32,316 nt of DNA from Actinophytocola sp. (GTDB lineage Bacteria; Actinomycetota; Actinomycetes; Mycobacteriales; Pseudonocardiaceae): contig WHSS01000030.1 in assembly GCA_009379975.1 (NCBI GenBank), forward strand, positions 1 to 32,316, written 5' to 3'. Made by a program: the position numbers and the translations under genes. Each line of letters starts with the position of its first letter. The first letter of the stretch is position 1. The notes beneath the pieces are model-generated. The model saw nothing but the letters and a program-made list of their open reading frames with translations, was not told the origin of the DNA and made no database searches. Shown one piece after another: positions 1 through 8,473 of the stretch.

Positions 1-113
1 AACGGCTCCTCGCGATACTCCTCGACCTCGCGTGGCACACCCTTCGGATCGGTGTTGGACATCGCATCGACGTCGAAGATCTCGACCTTGGGCGGGTGCG
101 GTTCACCGGTCAT
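1..113 (-). CDS. N-terminus of a DUF402-like protein (partial, runs off the left edge)
   Basis: Reading leftwards from ATG at 113-111 gives 37 open codons that run off the window (MTGEPHPPKVEIFDVDAMSN, then TDPKGVPREVEEYREEP). A second in-frame ATG lies at 122-120, so the start could be three codons longer. The pattern HPPKVE-F-V-A-NTDPKG-VREVEE resembles, from memory, the start of actinobacterial DUF402-type proteins encoded divergently from uvrB, as Rv1632c is in M. tuberculosis. The catalytic part of the family is outside the window, so no function can be argued from sequence here. The gene is divergent from uvrB with about 70 nt between the starts. Confidence 0.55.
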   Translation of the reverse strand, partial: MTGEPHPPKVEIFDVDAMSNTDPKGVPREVEEYREEP

Positions 114-155
114 GAGATTCATCGTGCCCGTCGAAGACACCCGTGCACCAGCACC

Positions 156-178
156 CTGTCGGTGGTCACGCCTACGCT
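156..178 (+). promoter_or_regulatory. uvrB promoter, PafBC/RecA-NDp DNA-damage type
   Basis: CTGTCGGTG (156-164), eight bases, then TACGCT (173-178). This matches the actinobacterial LexA-independent damage promoter consensus tTGTCRgtg-N8-TAnnnT at every capital position with exact spacing. Six bases separate the -10 from the GTG at 185, so transcription should begin at the start codon (leaderless mRNA). The same motif precedes uvrA at 15270-15292. Confidence 0.8.
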
Positions 179-184
179 GGACAC

Positions 185-2338
185 GTGGCTTTCGCAACCG
201 AACACCCCGTACTGGCTCATTCCGAGTTCCGCCCGGTCTCCGACATCCCTCGGGAGCACGGGCAGTTCAAGGTCGTAGCCGACTACGAGCCCGCCGGTGA
301 CCAGCCGCAGGCCATCGACGATCTGGAGCGGCGGCTCAAGGCCGGCGAGACCGACGTCGTGCTGCTCGGCGCGACCGGGACAGGCAAGTCGGCGACCACG
401 GCATGGCTGATCGAGCGGGTGCAGCGGCCGACGCTGGTGATGGCGCCGAACAAGACGCTGGCGGCCCAGCTGGCCAATGAGCTGCGCGAGCTGTTCCCGC
501 ACAACGCGGTGGAGTACTTCGTCAGCTACTACGACTACTACCAGCCGGAGGCCTACGTCCCGCAGACCGACACCTACATCGAGAAGGACTCCTCGGTCAA
601 CGACGATGTCGAGCGGCTGCGGCATTCGGCGACGATGAACCTGCTGTCCCGGCGTGACGTGATCGTGGTCGCCAGCGTGTCCTGCATCTACGGCCTCGGC
701 ACGCCGCAGTCCTACCTCGACCGATCCGCCAAGCTGGCCGTCGGTGAGGAGGTCGATCGGGATTCGCTGCTCCGCGCGCTCGTCGACGTGCAGTACAGCC
801 GCAACGACCTGGCCTTCGCCCGCGGCACCTTCCGGGTGCGCGGGGACACCGTCGAGATCATCCCCGCCTACGAGGAGCTCGCGATCCGCGTCGAGTTCTT
901 CGGAGACGAGATCGACAAGCTCTACTACCTGCACCCGCTCACCGGCGAGATCGTGCAGGAGCTGGACGAGGTGCGGATCTTCCCCGCGACCCACTACGTC
1001 GCCGGCCCGGAGCGGATGGAGAAGGCCATCCGGACCATCGAGGCCGAGCTGGCGGAGCGGCTCGCCGAGCTGGAGAGCCAGCACAAGCTGCTCGAGGCGC
1101 AGCGGCTGCGGATGCGCACCGCGTACGACATCGAGATGATGCGCCAGGTCGGGTTCTGCTCGGGCATCGAGAACTACTCGCGGCATATGGATGATCGCGC
1201 CGCTGGCTCGGCGCCCGCGACGCTGATCGACTATTTCCCCGAGGACTTCCTGCTGGTGATCGACGAGTCGCACGTGACGGTCCCGCAGATCGGCGGCATG
1301 TACGAGGGTGACGCCTCGCGGAAGCGAACCCTGGTGGAGCACGGTTTCCGGCTGCCGAGCGCGATGGACAACCGGCCGCTCACCTGGGAGGAGTTCTCGG
1401 ATCGGATCGGCCAGACGGTCTACCTCTCGGCGACCCCGGGGCCGTACGAGATGCGCAAGACCGGCGGCGAGTTCGTCGAACAGGTCATCCGGCCGACCGG
1501 GCTGATCGACCCGGAGATCGTGGTGAAGCCGACCAAGGGGCAGATCGACGACCTGGTGCACGAGATCCGCACCCGTGCCGAGGCCGACGAACGCGTCCTG
1601 GTCACCACCTTGACCAAGAAGATGTCCGAGGACCTCACGGACTACCTGCTCGAGCTCGGCATCCGGGTGCGCTACCTGCACTCCGAGGTCGACACGTTGC
1701 GCCGCGTCGAGCTGCTCCGGCAGCTGCGCTCCGGTGACTTCGACGTGCTCGTCGGCATCAACCTGCTGCGTGAGGGGCTCGACCTGCCCGAGGTCTCGCT
1801 GGTGGCCATCCTGGACGCCGACAAGGAGGGGTTCCTCCGCAGCGGTACGAGCCTGATCCAGACGATCGGCCGTGCGGCGAGGAACGTGTCGGGTCAGGTG
1901 CACATGTACGCCGACACCATCACCGACTCGATGCGCTACGCCATCGACGAGACCAACCGTCGGCGAGCCAAGCAGGTCGAGTACAACACCGAGCGAGGGC
2001 TCGACCCGCAGCCGCTGCGCAAGAAGATCGCCGACATCCTCGACCGCGTCTACACCGAGGCCGAGGACACCGAGACCGTCGAGGTCGGCGGGCGCAACGC
2101 CTCGCGCGGGAAGAAGCCCGAACAGGGCGGCGGTGGCCGCAGCTCCGGCGTGCTCGCGGACAAGGACGTCACGACCATGCCGAGGGCCGAACTCGCCGAC
2201 CTCATCCAGCAGATGACCGACCAGATGATGCAGGCGGCGCGCGACCTGCAGTTCGAGCTGGCGGCCCGGCTGCGGGACGAGATCTCCGAGCTCAAGCGCG
2301 AGCTGCGCGGCATGGACGCCGCCGGGCTGGTGGACTGA
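185..2338 (+). CDS. uvrB: Excinuclease ABC subunit B
   Basis: UvrB is the damage-verifying helicase-like subunit of nucleotide excision repair. It is loaded by UvrA2 and then recruits UvrC. From GTG 185 the protein is 717 aa, normal for the family. Walker A GATGTGKS is at about 62-69. The beta-hairpin that threads between the strands ([10 protein letters not shown]) is at about 115-124. Helicase motifs follow, including IDESH and [10 protein letters not shown], and a C-terminal UVR domain lies in the last 45 residues ([12 protein letters not shown]). An upstream ATG at 143 would add 14 residues unlike the family and would place the promoter inside the gene. GTG 185 is preferred because it sits 6 nt after a -10 box, with no Shine-Dalgarno sequence. 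The gene ends 33 bp from a convergent ABC permease gene. Confidence 0.96.
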   Translation: MAFATEHPVLAHSEFRPVSDIPREHGQFKVVADYEPAGDQPQAIDDLERRLKAGETDVVLLGATGTGKSATTAWLIERVQRPTLVMAPNKTLAAQLANELRELFPHNAVEYFVSYYDYYQPEAYVPQTDTYIEKDSSVNDDVERLRHSATMNLLSRRDVIVVASVSCIYGLGTPQSYLDRSAKLAVGEEVDRDSLLRALVDVQYSRNDLAFARGTFRVRGDTVEIIPAYEELAIRVEFFGDEIDKLYYLHPLTGEIVQELDEVRIFPATHYVAGPERMEKAIRTIEAELAERLAELESQHKLLEAQRLRMRTAYDIEMMRQVGFCSGIENYSRHMDDRAAGSAPATLIDYFPEDFLLVIDESHVTVPQIGGMYEGDASRKRTLVEHGFRLPSAMDNRPLTWEEFSDRIGQTVYLSATPGPYEMRKTGGEFVEQVIRPTGLIDPEIVVKPTKGQIDDLVHEIRTRAEADERVLVTTLTKKMSEDLTDYLLELGIRVRYLHSEVDTLRRVELLRQLRSGDFDVLVGINLLREGLDLPEVSLVAILDADKEGFLRSGTSLIQTIGRAARNVSGQVHMYADTITDSMRYAIDETNRRRAKQVEYNTERGLDPQPLRKKIADILDRVYTEAEDTETVEVGGRNASRGKKPEQGGGGRSSGVLADKDVTTMPRAELADLIQQMTDQMMQAARDLQFELAARLRDEISELKRELRGMDAAGLVD

Positions 2339-2371
2339 CCCGCCCGAGTCCACCCTGCGCCCGCGCCCGTG

Positions 2372-3307
2372 TTAGCTGGTGATGTCCTTCTTGGCGAACT
2401 TCCTCGCGGCGAGCAGGCCGAACACCGTGGCGTAGCACAGGGAAGTGAGCGCGCCGTTGGCCATCGCCGTCGTATCGACGTCGGTGGCCATGAGATCGGT
2501 CCAGGCGAGCGAGTAGTGCGTCGGCAGGTAGTTGCGCAGATCCTCGAGCGCGGTGATCTGGTCGAGCATCAACGAGATGATCGACGCGAGCACAGCTCCG
2601 CCGACGGCGCCGAGCGGGGCGTCGGTGGAGACGCTCAGCAGCAACGCGAGGCCGGCGATCCAGCTCAGCTGGATGATGATGTAGCCGACGGCCAGCACGA
2701 GTGAGATCACGCTGGCGCCGAACGGCGCGGCGTCACCCGTCGGGCTGATCGCGTCCCCCACGCCGTACCAGAAGATGCCCGCGACCAGGGCGACAGCGGG
2801 CAGCAAGGTCAAGGAGAGCGCGGCCAGCGCCCCGGCGACCGTGGCCTTCTGCCGCAACGCGCGGTGCCGGGGCACCGGGATCGCGAGCAGGTACTTGAGG
2901 CTGGACCACGATGCCTCGCTCGCGATGGTGTCGCCGAAGAACAGCGCGACGATCATCGGCAGCAGGAACGACCCCGAAACCAGCAGCGTGACGACGACGA
3001 AGTTCGGCGCGCTGACCGTAGCCAGGTCGATGAAGCCGCCCTGGCGACGGTTCGGGTTCGCGCTCCCGATCTCGAAGGCGAGCACCAGGAGGAACGGCAG
3101 CAGCGCGACGAGCCCGAGCACGAACTGGGTCCGCCGCCTGCGCAGCTGCCGGCGTATCTCGACGCCGAACCGCAGCGTGCGGCTCGCGACGTAGCCTGCG
3201 ACCGCGCCCGATGTCGCCGTCTCGGTCAGCTCGTGTTCGGCCGCCTCGGTGAGCTCGGCCAGCGCCGCGGGGTCGGTGTGCACCCCGTGATCATGATCGC
3301 GGCTCAT
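2372..3307 (-). CDS. ABC transporter permease (ABC-2 type)
   Basis: A 311-aa membrane protein. A hydrophilic N-terminus (about 60 residues) and a basic stretch (RRQLRRRRTQF) are followed by about six hydrophobic segments, starting at FVLGLVALLPFLLVLAF. It ends in a short cytoplasmic tail (ARKFAKKDITS). The order of polar and membrane segments fits the ABC-2 permeases that pair with drug or bacitracin-type ATPases. ATG 3307 was chosen because it gives MSRDHDHG and overlaps the end of the upstream ATPase gene by 17 bp, the usual arrangement for translational coupling. ATG 3316 (MARMSRD) is also possible. The partner ATPase is almost certainly the C-terminal domain of the 3291-6254 product. The substrate cannot be told. 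Confidence 0.85.
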   Translation of the reverse strand: MSRDHDHGVHTDPAALAELTEAAEHELTETATSGAVAGYVASRTLRFGVEIRRQLRRRRTQFVLGLVALLPFLLVLAFEIGSANPNRRQGGFIDLATVSAPNFVVVTLLVSGSFLLPMIVALFFGDTIASEASWSSLKYLLAIPVPRHRALRQKATVAGALAALSLTLLPAVALVAGIFWYGVGDAISPTGDAAPFGASVISLVLAVGYIIIQLSWIAGLALLLSVSTDAPLGAVGGAVLASIISLMLDQITALEDLRNYLPTHYSLAWTDLMATDVDTTAMANGALTSLCYATVFGLLAARKFAKKDITS

Positions 3308-6254
3308 CCGCGCCATCCTCTCCGACGAGTTGCAGGAATGCGTCTTCCAGCCGGCGCCGGGCGCCAGCTTGCTCGACCGCGATGTCGGCCCGCACCAGGG
3401 CCGCAATGGCCGCCGAGCGGGGGAGCCCGTCGAGGTCGGCATGCACCTTGGTGCCGTCGACCTCGACGTCGGCGACGCCGGGCACCGCACGCAACGCTTC
3501 GGCCGCTTCCTCCGGCTTGTCGACGACGAAGGAGGCCTCGCCACCCGCGGCGACGATCTCGCCCACCTCGCCGTCGGCGACCAGCGCGCCCCGGTGCATC
3601 ACGACCACGTGGGTCGCGGTCTGCTCCACCTCGGCCAGCAGGTGGCTCGACACCAGCACGGTGCGCCCGGTGGCCGCGTAGCGTCGCAGCACTTCGCGCA
3701 TCTGGTGGATCTGCGGCGGATCGAGCCCGTTGGTCGGTTCGTCGAGTACCAGCAGTTCGGGCAGGCCGAGCATGGCCTGCGCGATCGCGAGCCGTTGCCG
3801 CATGCCCTGGCTGTAGGTGCGCACCTTGCGGTGCACGGCGTCGCCGAGGCCGGCGATTTCCAATGCTTCGGTGAAGTGCGCCCGCTCTGCCGGGCGTCCG
3901 GTAGCGGCCCAGTAGAGCCGCAGGTTCGCGTCGCCGGACAGGTGTGGCAGGAAGCCGGAGCCCTCGACGAACGATCCGATGCGCGACAGCACCGGTGCGC
4001 CGGGCCGTACCTTGTGGCCGAAGACCCTGATCTCGCCCGATGTGGGCGTGATGAGGCCCATCAGCATGCGCAGCGTGGTGGTCTTGCCCGCGCCGTTCGG
4101 CCCCAGCAGCCCGAGGACCTGGCCCCGCTCGACCCGGAACGAGAGGTCCGACACCGCGGTCACGCCGCCGGGGTAGGACTTCGTCAGGTTGCTGATCACC
4201 AGCGGGACGTCCGCGAGAGTTTCGTCGACGCTGTGTGCCCGCCTGCGCCGGATCGCGGCGACGGTGCCGACCGCGGCCGCGAAGAGCAGGACGCCCGCGA
4301 TGCCCGCCAGTTGCCCGACCGGCCAGCCGGTGTTGGCCGACGTCCCCGGCACCTCCGGCACCGTCAGCACCGCCGAGTCCGGCAGCGAGATCCGATACGC
4401 GGCGGGCGTGATGGAGTTTGCGTACGCCTGGTCGGTGGTGGCCACGACCACCTGCAGCCGGTGTCCCGCGTCGACCGGCCGCACGATGCCCGGCAGGCTG
4501 ACGGTGACCTCCGCGGCCTCACCGACCCGGAGGCCGGGGATGCGCACCGGCGCGATTGCGTTGCCGGGCAGCGTGCGACTGCCGTCCGGCCCGACGTCGT
4601 AGAGCTTGACGAACAGCACTCCGTCGGCCTCGCGGGGACGTCCACCGCCCGCCCAGGGCAGTGCGGTCACTCGAAGCCGGACCGTCGGCGACCCGGTCGC
4701 CAGCAGTTGACTGTCCAGCTCCCGCGAGGTGAAGGCCGCTGCCTGCCCCGGCAGGTCGATGCCGAACATCGAGGCGAGGGCGGACGAACGCCCGGCGAGG
4801 CCGTTGAGTCCGGGAACGCCACTGATCGCCGCGGGGGTGCCGCCGGGCGGATTGATGACGGCCTGTTCGGGTCCCGCGAGCTCCATTGAGGTACTGGAGA
4901 CCGCGGCGCCGCCGTCGAGGCCGGGGTAGCTGTCGGATTCGACGATGCGTACCGACGGCGCGCGCGAGGCCCGGAACGATCCCTGGACGTCGTAGGAGAA
5001 CGCGGGCAGTGGATTGTCCGCCGGCGCGTCCGTGCCGCCGAGCTGGAACGACAACCAGTCCGCGAGCTTGCCGCGCAATTGAGGGCCGGGCCCGCCGCCG
5101 TCGTGCCCGCCCGCGTACCAGACCAGCTGGACGTCTCCACCCGCTTCGCTGATCTGCCGTGCGTTGGCGTCGGCGTGGTCGAGCCCGAAGAGCGTGTCCC
5201 GCTCACCTTGCACGAGCAGGGTAGGCACCGAGATCTCGTCGGTGACCGCCTTCGGCGAGACACGCTCCAGCAACTGGATCGTGCGGTCGTTGGCGAGGCC
5301 GTCCGTCGCGAGATCCTGATACGCCGCGCAGACCTGCTCGGTGAACCGCCCACATGGGCCGGCATCGCTGGGCCGGGCGCCCGCGTCCGGCCGCGGACCG
5401 CCGTTGGCCGCGCCCTGCTGGCCGGGGCCGCCGATGCCGCCCCCATCCGCGCCAGCGCCGGCGTCAGCGTCGTTGGGGTCGGCGCCCGGTTCCGGCGCGT
5501 CCATCGGTGCACCCTGACCGCCTGCCCCGGACGGCGTGCCCAGCCCGCCGGAGAACAGCACGCCCGCCCAGGCTTGCTTGAACACGCCCTCCGGGGACGC
5601 GACCGACGCGGCCGCGGAATCCGCGGTGAATTTCTTGGTGCTCGCGTTGTTCGGGACCAGGGCCTGTCCCAGGTCGTTGTAGGTCATCACCGGGGCGATG
5701 GCGTCGATGCGTTCGTCGGTCCCCGCGAGCAGGAGGGCGAGCGCGCCCGCGTAGGAGGCCCCGGTGACCGCTACCTTGGGGTCGCCTTCGGCGTCGAGGG
5801 CGACCGTCTGCTGGGCGGCGAGGTAGTCGACGAGGTAGCTGGCGTCGGCCACTTCGGCGTCGGGGTCGTTCAGCGAGATGCTGCCGGTGCTCTTGCCGAA
5901 GCCGCGGGCCGAGTAGGTGAGGACGACGAAGCCGCGTTCGGCCAGCTCTTGGGCGTCGCGGGAGACGCTGTGCTTGCTGCCGCCGAAGCCGTGCGGCAGC
6001 AGGACGGCCGGTGCGGGGGAGTCCTGGGCGCCTTCGGGCAGGTAGAGCGTGATGTCGAGGCGTTCGCGGTCCGGTGCTCCCGGTGCCTTCGGCACTTCGA
6101 CGACGTCCTCGTGGGTCGATACGGCGGCGGCCGCGTTGTCGGAACCGAGGAATGTCGCGCCGAGCGTGCCCAGGGCCGCGACGGCGATGACGGCGACGAG
6201 GGCGAGGAGCGCGCGGCGGCGGTGGCGGCCGCTCAAGACGGGAAGGCGAGGCAC
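3291..6254 (-). CDS. Fusion: exported S15/CocE-like hydrolase - transmembrane helix - ABC transporter ATPase
   Basis: 987 aa. Residues 1-14 are basic and 15-36 hydrophobic (signal anchor or signal peptide). Residues about 60-405 form an alpha/beta hydrolase of the X-Pro dipeptidyl-peptidase/CocE type, with oxyanion-region motif PHGFGGSKHS and likely triad Ser167 (GASYAG), Asp353 (GERD) and His384 (GGHDGG). It is interrupted at about 240-300 by a Gly/Ala/Asp/Pro-rich insert. Residues about 410-635 look like the beta-rich PepX C-terminal domain. A hydrophobic helix (about 647-668) followed by RRRR leads into a full ABC ATPase: Walker A GPNGAGKTT 718-726, signature YSQGM 814-818, Walker B LLVLDEP 834-840, H-loop His871. 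The pattern predicts an extracellular hydrolase tethered to a cytoplasmic ATPase. The start is GTG 6254 with no Shine-Dalgarno. TACCGT (minus strand, 6267-6262) lies 7 nt upstream, so a leaderless mRNA is likely. The permease gene overlaps its 3' end. Confidence 0.88.
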   Translation of the reverse strand: MPRLPVLSGRHRRRALLALVAVIAVAALGTLGATFLGSDNAAAAVSTHEDVVEVPKAPGAPDRERLDITLYLPEGAQDSPAPAVLLPHGFGGSKHSVSRDAQELAERGFVVLTYSARGFGKSTGSISLNDPDAEVADASYLVDYLAAQQTVALDAEGDPKVAVTGASYAGALALLLAGTDERIDAIAPVMTYNDLGQALVPNNASTKKFTADSAAASVASPEGVFKQAWAGVLFSGGLGTPSGAGGQGAPMDAPEPGADPNDADAGAGADGGGIGGPGQQGAANGGPRPDAGARPSDAGPCGRFTEQVCAAYQDLATDGLANDRTIQLLERVSPKAVTDEISVPTLLVQGERDTLFGLDHADANARQISEAGGDVQLVWYAGGHDGGGPGPQLRGKLADWLSFQLGGTDAPADNPLPAFSYDVQGSFRASRAPSVRIVESDSYPGLDGGAAVSSTSMELAGPEQAVINPPGGTPAAISGVPGLNGLAGRSSALASMFGIDLPGQAAAFTSRELDSQLLATGSPTVRLRVTALPWAGGGRPREADGVLFVKLYDVGPDGSRTLPGNAIAPVRIPGLRVGEAAEVTVSLPGIVRPVDAGHRLQVVVATTDQAYANSITPAAYRISLPDSAVLTVPEVPGTSANTGWPVGQLAGIAGVLLFAAAVGTVAAIRRRRAHSVDETLADVPLVISNLTKSYPGGVTAVSDLSFRVERGQVLGLLGPNGAGKTTTLRMLMGLITPTSGEIRVFGHKVRPGAPVLSRIGSFVEGSGFLPHLSGDANLRLYWAATGRPAERAHFTEALEIAGLGDAVHRKVRTYSQGMRQRLAIAQAMLGLPELLVLDEPTNGLDPPQIHQMREVLRRYAATGRTVLVSSHLLAEVEQTATHVVVMHRGALVADGEVGEIVAAGGEASFVVDKPEEAAEALRAVPGVADVEVDGTKVHADLDGLPRSAAIAALVRADIAVEQAGARRRLEDAFLQLVGEDGADEPRS

Positions 6255-6388
6255 GGACGCGACGGTATTCGAACGTCGCTGAGAAGGTCTAAGCCACCCT
6301 GTTCAGCGCGTCGGATTCGTGGCATCGGGGTGATACCGGATACCTTTGCCTGGCGTTTGCGGCGGGTAACCGTCAAGATGTGGCTATA

Positions 6389-6501
6389 CGTGGAGGGGAG
6401 TATTCCTTCGCGACGGTGTCGTCAACACGGCAGTTCCGTGCTTCAACGGCGGGACTCCCGGCACCGTCGACCGGCGATCATGCTGGTGGAAGAGACCTCT
6501 G
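6389..6501 (+). ncRNA. yybP-ykoY-type (manganese) riboswitch aptamer
   Basis: The leader of the TerC-family gene carries the family landmarks in order. GGGGAGTA (6394-6401) forms the conserved first loop. TCGTCA (6418-6423) is flanked by an 8-bp helix, CGACGGTG 6410-6417 with CACCGTCG 6462-6469. A local hairpin CACGG/CCGTG (6426-6430 with 6436-6440) lies inside it. The closing 3' strand AGAGACCTCT (6491-6500) pairs with GGAGG at 6391-6395 as P1. The family binds Mn2+, and TerC/Alx-type membrane proteins are among its commonest targets. The transcription start was not determined. Confidence 0.83.
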
Positions 6502-6534
6502 GGTAGTGGCTCCAATTCCGCTAACCGGAGGTTT
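6493..6534 (+). promoter_or_regulatory. Shine-Dalgarno-sequestering hairpin (riboswitch expression platform)
   Basis: AGACCTCTGG (6493-6502) can pair with CCGGAGGTTT (6525-6534), ten pairs including two G-U. This continues, after one G-A mismatch, as TAGTGG (6504-6509) with CCGCTA (6518-6523). The loop is 6510-6517. The helix buries the Shine-Dalgarno GGAGG (6527-6531) of the TerC gene. Its 5' strand is the same segment (6496-6500) that closes P1 of the aptamer, so the two structures exclude each other. This predicts that ligand binding frees the ribosome site. Confidence 0.7.
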
Positions 6535-6542
6535 ACAAGTTC

Positions 6543-7517
6543 ATGAACGTTCCCATGTGGCTGTGGGCGGCCACGCTCGGCGGCCTGCTCCTGCTCATCG
6601 CGATCGACCTGGTGATCGTCGACCGCAAGCCGCACGAAGTCACCACGGGTGAAGCAGCGCGATGGGTGGCGTTCTACGTCACGTGCGCGGTGCTGTTCGG
6701 TATCGGTGTCTGGATCTTCGGCGGCCATGACTACGGCGTCGAGTTCTTCGCCGGCTACATCACCGAGTACTCACTCAGCGTGGACAACCTGTTCATCTTC
6801 ATGCTGATCATGACCTCGTTCCGGGTCCCGGCGATTCACCAGCACCGGGTGCTGCTCATCGGGATCCTGCTCGCGCTCATCATGCGGGGTGCTTTCATCG
6901 CGGTCGGCGCCGCGCTGATCGCGAAGTTCACCGCGGTGTTCTTCGTCTTCGGCGCGATCTTGATCTGGACGGCGATCAGCATGCTGCGGGGCGGTGAGCA
7001 GGACGAATACCACGAGAACGTGGTCGTGCGCCGGGTACGCAAGTTCTTCCCGGTCACCGACGACTATGTCGGCCACCGGATGATGATCAAGCAGGACGGC
7101 AAGCGCTGGATCACGCCGATGTTCGTGGTGATCGTCGCGATCGGCAGCGCTGACCTGCTCTTCGCCGTCGACTCGATCCCGGCGATCTTCGGCATCACCC
7201 AGGAAGCCTTCCTGGTCTTCACCGCCAACGCCTTCGCGCTGATGGGGCTGCGCCAGCTGTACTTCTTGATCGGGGGACTGGTCGACAAGCTCGTCTACCT
7301 GTCCTACGGGCTCGCGGTCATCCTCAGCTTCATCGGGATCAAGCTGTTCCTGCATGCCGCGCACGAGTACGGCTGGGTGTCGGACGCGTTCGAAATCAAC
7401 AACTGGGTCTCGCTGGGCGTGATCGTGGTGGTGCTGGCGATTACCACGGTCGCGAGCCTGCTGAAGTCGAAGCGGGACCGCACGAAGAAGGCACAGGTCT
7501 CTGCCGGCCAGTCATAA
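6543..7517 (+). CDS. TerC/Alx-family integral membrane protein
   Basis: 324 aa with eight to nine hydrophobic segments from residue 5 onward. TerC-family hallmarks include the acidic, membrane-embedded motif EYSLSVDNLFIF and, in the second half, SADLLFAVDSIPAIFGIT. The repeated acidic membrane motif is thought to bind metal. Members include tellurite-resistance TerC and the E. coli manganese exporter Alx. A charged cytoplasmic loop (ISMLRGGEQDEYHENVVVRRVRK in the middle of the protein) and a basic tail (KSKRDRTKKA) are visible. The start ATG 6543 has GGAGG 11 nt upstream. The Mn2+-type riboswitch before it favours a role in manganese efflux or in metallating exported proteins. No other ter genes are nearby. 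Confidence 0.92.
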   Translation: MNVPMWLWAATLGGLLLLIAIDLVIVDRKPHEVTTGEAARWVAFYVTCAVLFGIGVWIFGGHDYGVEFFAGYITEYSLSVDNLFIFMLIMTSFRVPAIHQHRVLLIGILLALIMRGAFIAVGAALIAKFTAVFFVFGAILIWTAISMLRGGEQDEYHENVVVRRVRKFFPVTDDYVGHRMMIKQDGKRWITPMFVVIVAIGSADLLFAVDSIPAIFGITQEAFLVFTANAFALMGLRQLYFLIGGLVDKLVYLSYGLAVILSFIGIKLFLHAAHEYGWVSDAFEINNWVSLGVIVVVLAITTVASLLKSKRDRTKKAQVSAGQS

Positions 7518-7596
7518 GCTGAAAGACGCTTTCAGTCCGTTCAACGGAGTGAATGGGCCTTTCAGTCCGTCCAGCGGACTGAAGGCGTCTTTCAGC
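7518..7596. repeat. Composite palindromic intergenic repeat (three-way-junction fold), possible bidirectional terminator
   Basis: The outer arms GCTGAAAGACG (7518-7528) and CGTCTTTCAGC (7586-7596) are perfect inverted copies. Inside lie two further hairpins built from the same words: 7532-7553 (TTCAGTCCG...CGGAGTGAA) and a perfect 9-bp stem TTCAGTCCG/CGGACTGAA (7561-7569 with 7575-7583). CTGAAAG-ACG-CTTTCAG (7519-7535) offers an alternative 7-bp hairpin. It lies between the convergent ends of the TerC and RES genes. It resembles, from memory, intergenic repeats common in Amycolatopsis. Confidence 0.8.
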
Positions 7597-7609
7597 GCGT
7601 GGTGGTCGT

Positions 7610-8470
7610 TCACCCGAGCAGCAGGTAGTTCAGCTCCTCGCAGACGCGGGCCAGCGGCAGGTCGAGACCGGGGTGGTTCAGCGGCAGCAAGACCGACGGG
7701 GCCAACGGCAGCGCGCTTTCCCCCGGCGGATCCCAGAGCGCGATGGCGGGATCGCCCGAGTCCATGGACGAGCGATACCAGACGCCGTCGAGACCGGGGT
7801 AGGCCTGCCGGATCTGCCGGGCCCAGACCTGCGTGACCTTCTTCGGTCCGCTGGAAATCTCCTGGGACGCACCCGCGCGGGTCGGCCACAGCCCGGTCAG
7901 GTCGAGCAGCCGCAGGGTCCGCGCCGGCCGCAGCACGACCAGATGGGGCGACCTCGTGGTCCGATCGACCGCGGAGGTGATCTGAAAGACCTCGGCGACG
8001 CTGGTACGCACCGACAGCGCGAAGTAAAGCACTCCCGCGTCGGGATCGGTGGTGGGCGTGCCGTCGTCCGAGTGCTGGGGGTCGAAGCGGCCGTGGGGGA
8101 GCGGGCCGCTGTAACGGAACGAGTTCCAGCGCTGCGGATGGTTGCCGAGTGCGGTGAAGACGCGGACGAGCCGGGTCGCCGGGTGCACCGCGACGATGTC
8201 TTCGGTCGGCCGCAGCACAGCGGCGAGTTCGGCCACCGGGTACGCGGTCTCGCTGAGCACGGCGCGCGCCGCGACGGTCCGGGCGCGCGGATCGGTCTCC
8301 GACGGCCGGTACGCGGAGAGGTCCATCCCGACGTCGGTGAGCTCTTGCTGCTGTTGCGGCGAGAAATAGTCGGCAGGGTTCGACTGTGGCGGCGAGATCT
8401 TGCTCGCCGCGTCAGCCACCAGACGGAGGAACTTGCCGGTATCGACCCTGATTCCGGCCTCGGCAAGCAC
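7610..8470 (-). CDS. RES-domain protein (putative NAD+-degrading family)
   Basis: 286 aa from GTG 8470. The last two thirds carry the RES pattern: RVFTALG then RWNSFRYSGPLPHGRFDP near 105-135, GVLYFALSVRTSVAEVF with the conserved Glu near 165, and GVWYRSSMDSGDPAIALWD with the late Ser near 240. RES proteins form an ADP-ribosyltransferase-like fold. The best-known ones are toxins that break down NAD+ and are paired with an Xre-type antitoxin. No such partner gene lies on either side. The approximately 100-residue N-terminal part is not recognised. There is no clear Shine-Dalgarno, and a TAG stop sits two codons upstream, formed by the CTAG end of the adjoining palindromic element, so the start is uncertain. 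The gene may have lost upstream sequence. Confidence 0.72.
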   Translation of the reverse strand: MLAEAGIRVDTGKFLRLVADAASKISPPQSNPADYFSPQQQQELTDVGMDLSAYRPSETDPRARTVAARAVLSETAYPVAELAAVLRPTEDIVAVHPATRLVRVFTALGNHPQRWNSFRYSGPLPHGRFDPQHSDDGTPTTDPDAGVLYFALSVRTSVAEVFQITSAVDRTTRSPHLVVLRPARTLRLLDLTGLWPTRAGASQEISSGPKKVTQVWARQIRQAYPGLDGVWYRSSMDSGDPAIALWDPPGESALPLAPSVLLPLNHPGLDLPLARVCEELNYLLLG

Positions 8471-8473
8471 GGC

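Noticed and set aside
100..185. LexA SOS box at uvrB
   Set aside because: No TCGAAC-N4-GTTCGA or close variant is present upstream of uvrB or uvrA.
119..2353. A 744-codon open frame antisense to uvrB
   Set aside because: It is a shadow of strongly GC-biased third positions in uvrB. Its translation is an Arg/Val/Leu/His-rich low-complexity product with no family features.
2864..4889. Long plus-strand frames across the ABC permease and fusion genes
   Set aside because: Compositional shadows of the minus-strand genes. They have no start signals or recognisable domains.
8009..8016. Another TGTCGGTG (minus strand), a possible third PafBC promoter
   Set aside because: No TAnnnT follows after eight bases, and it lies inside the RES coding region.
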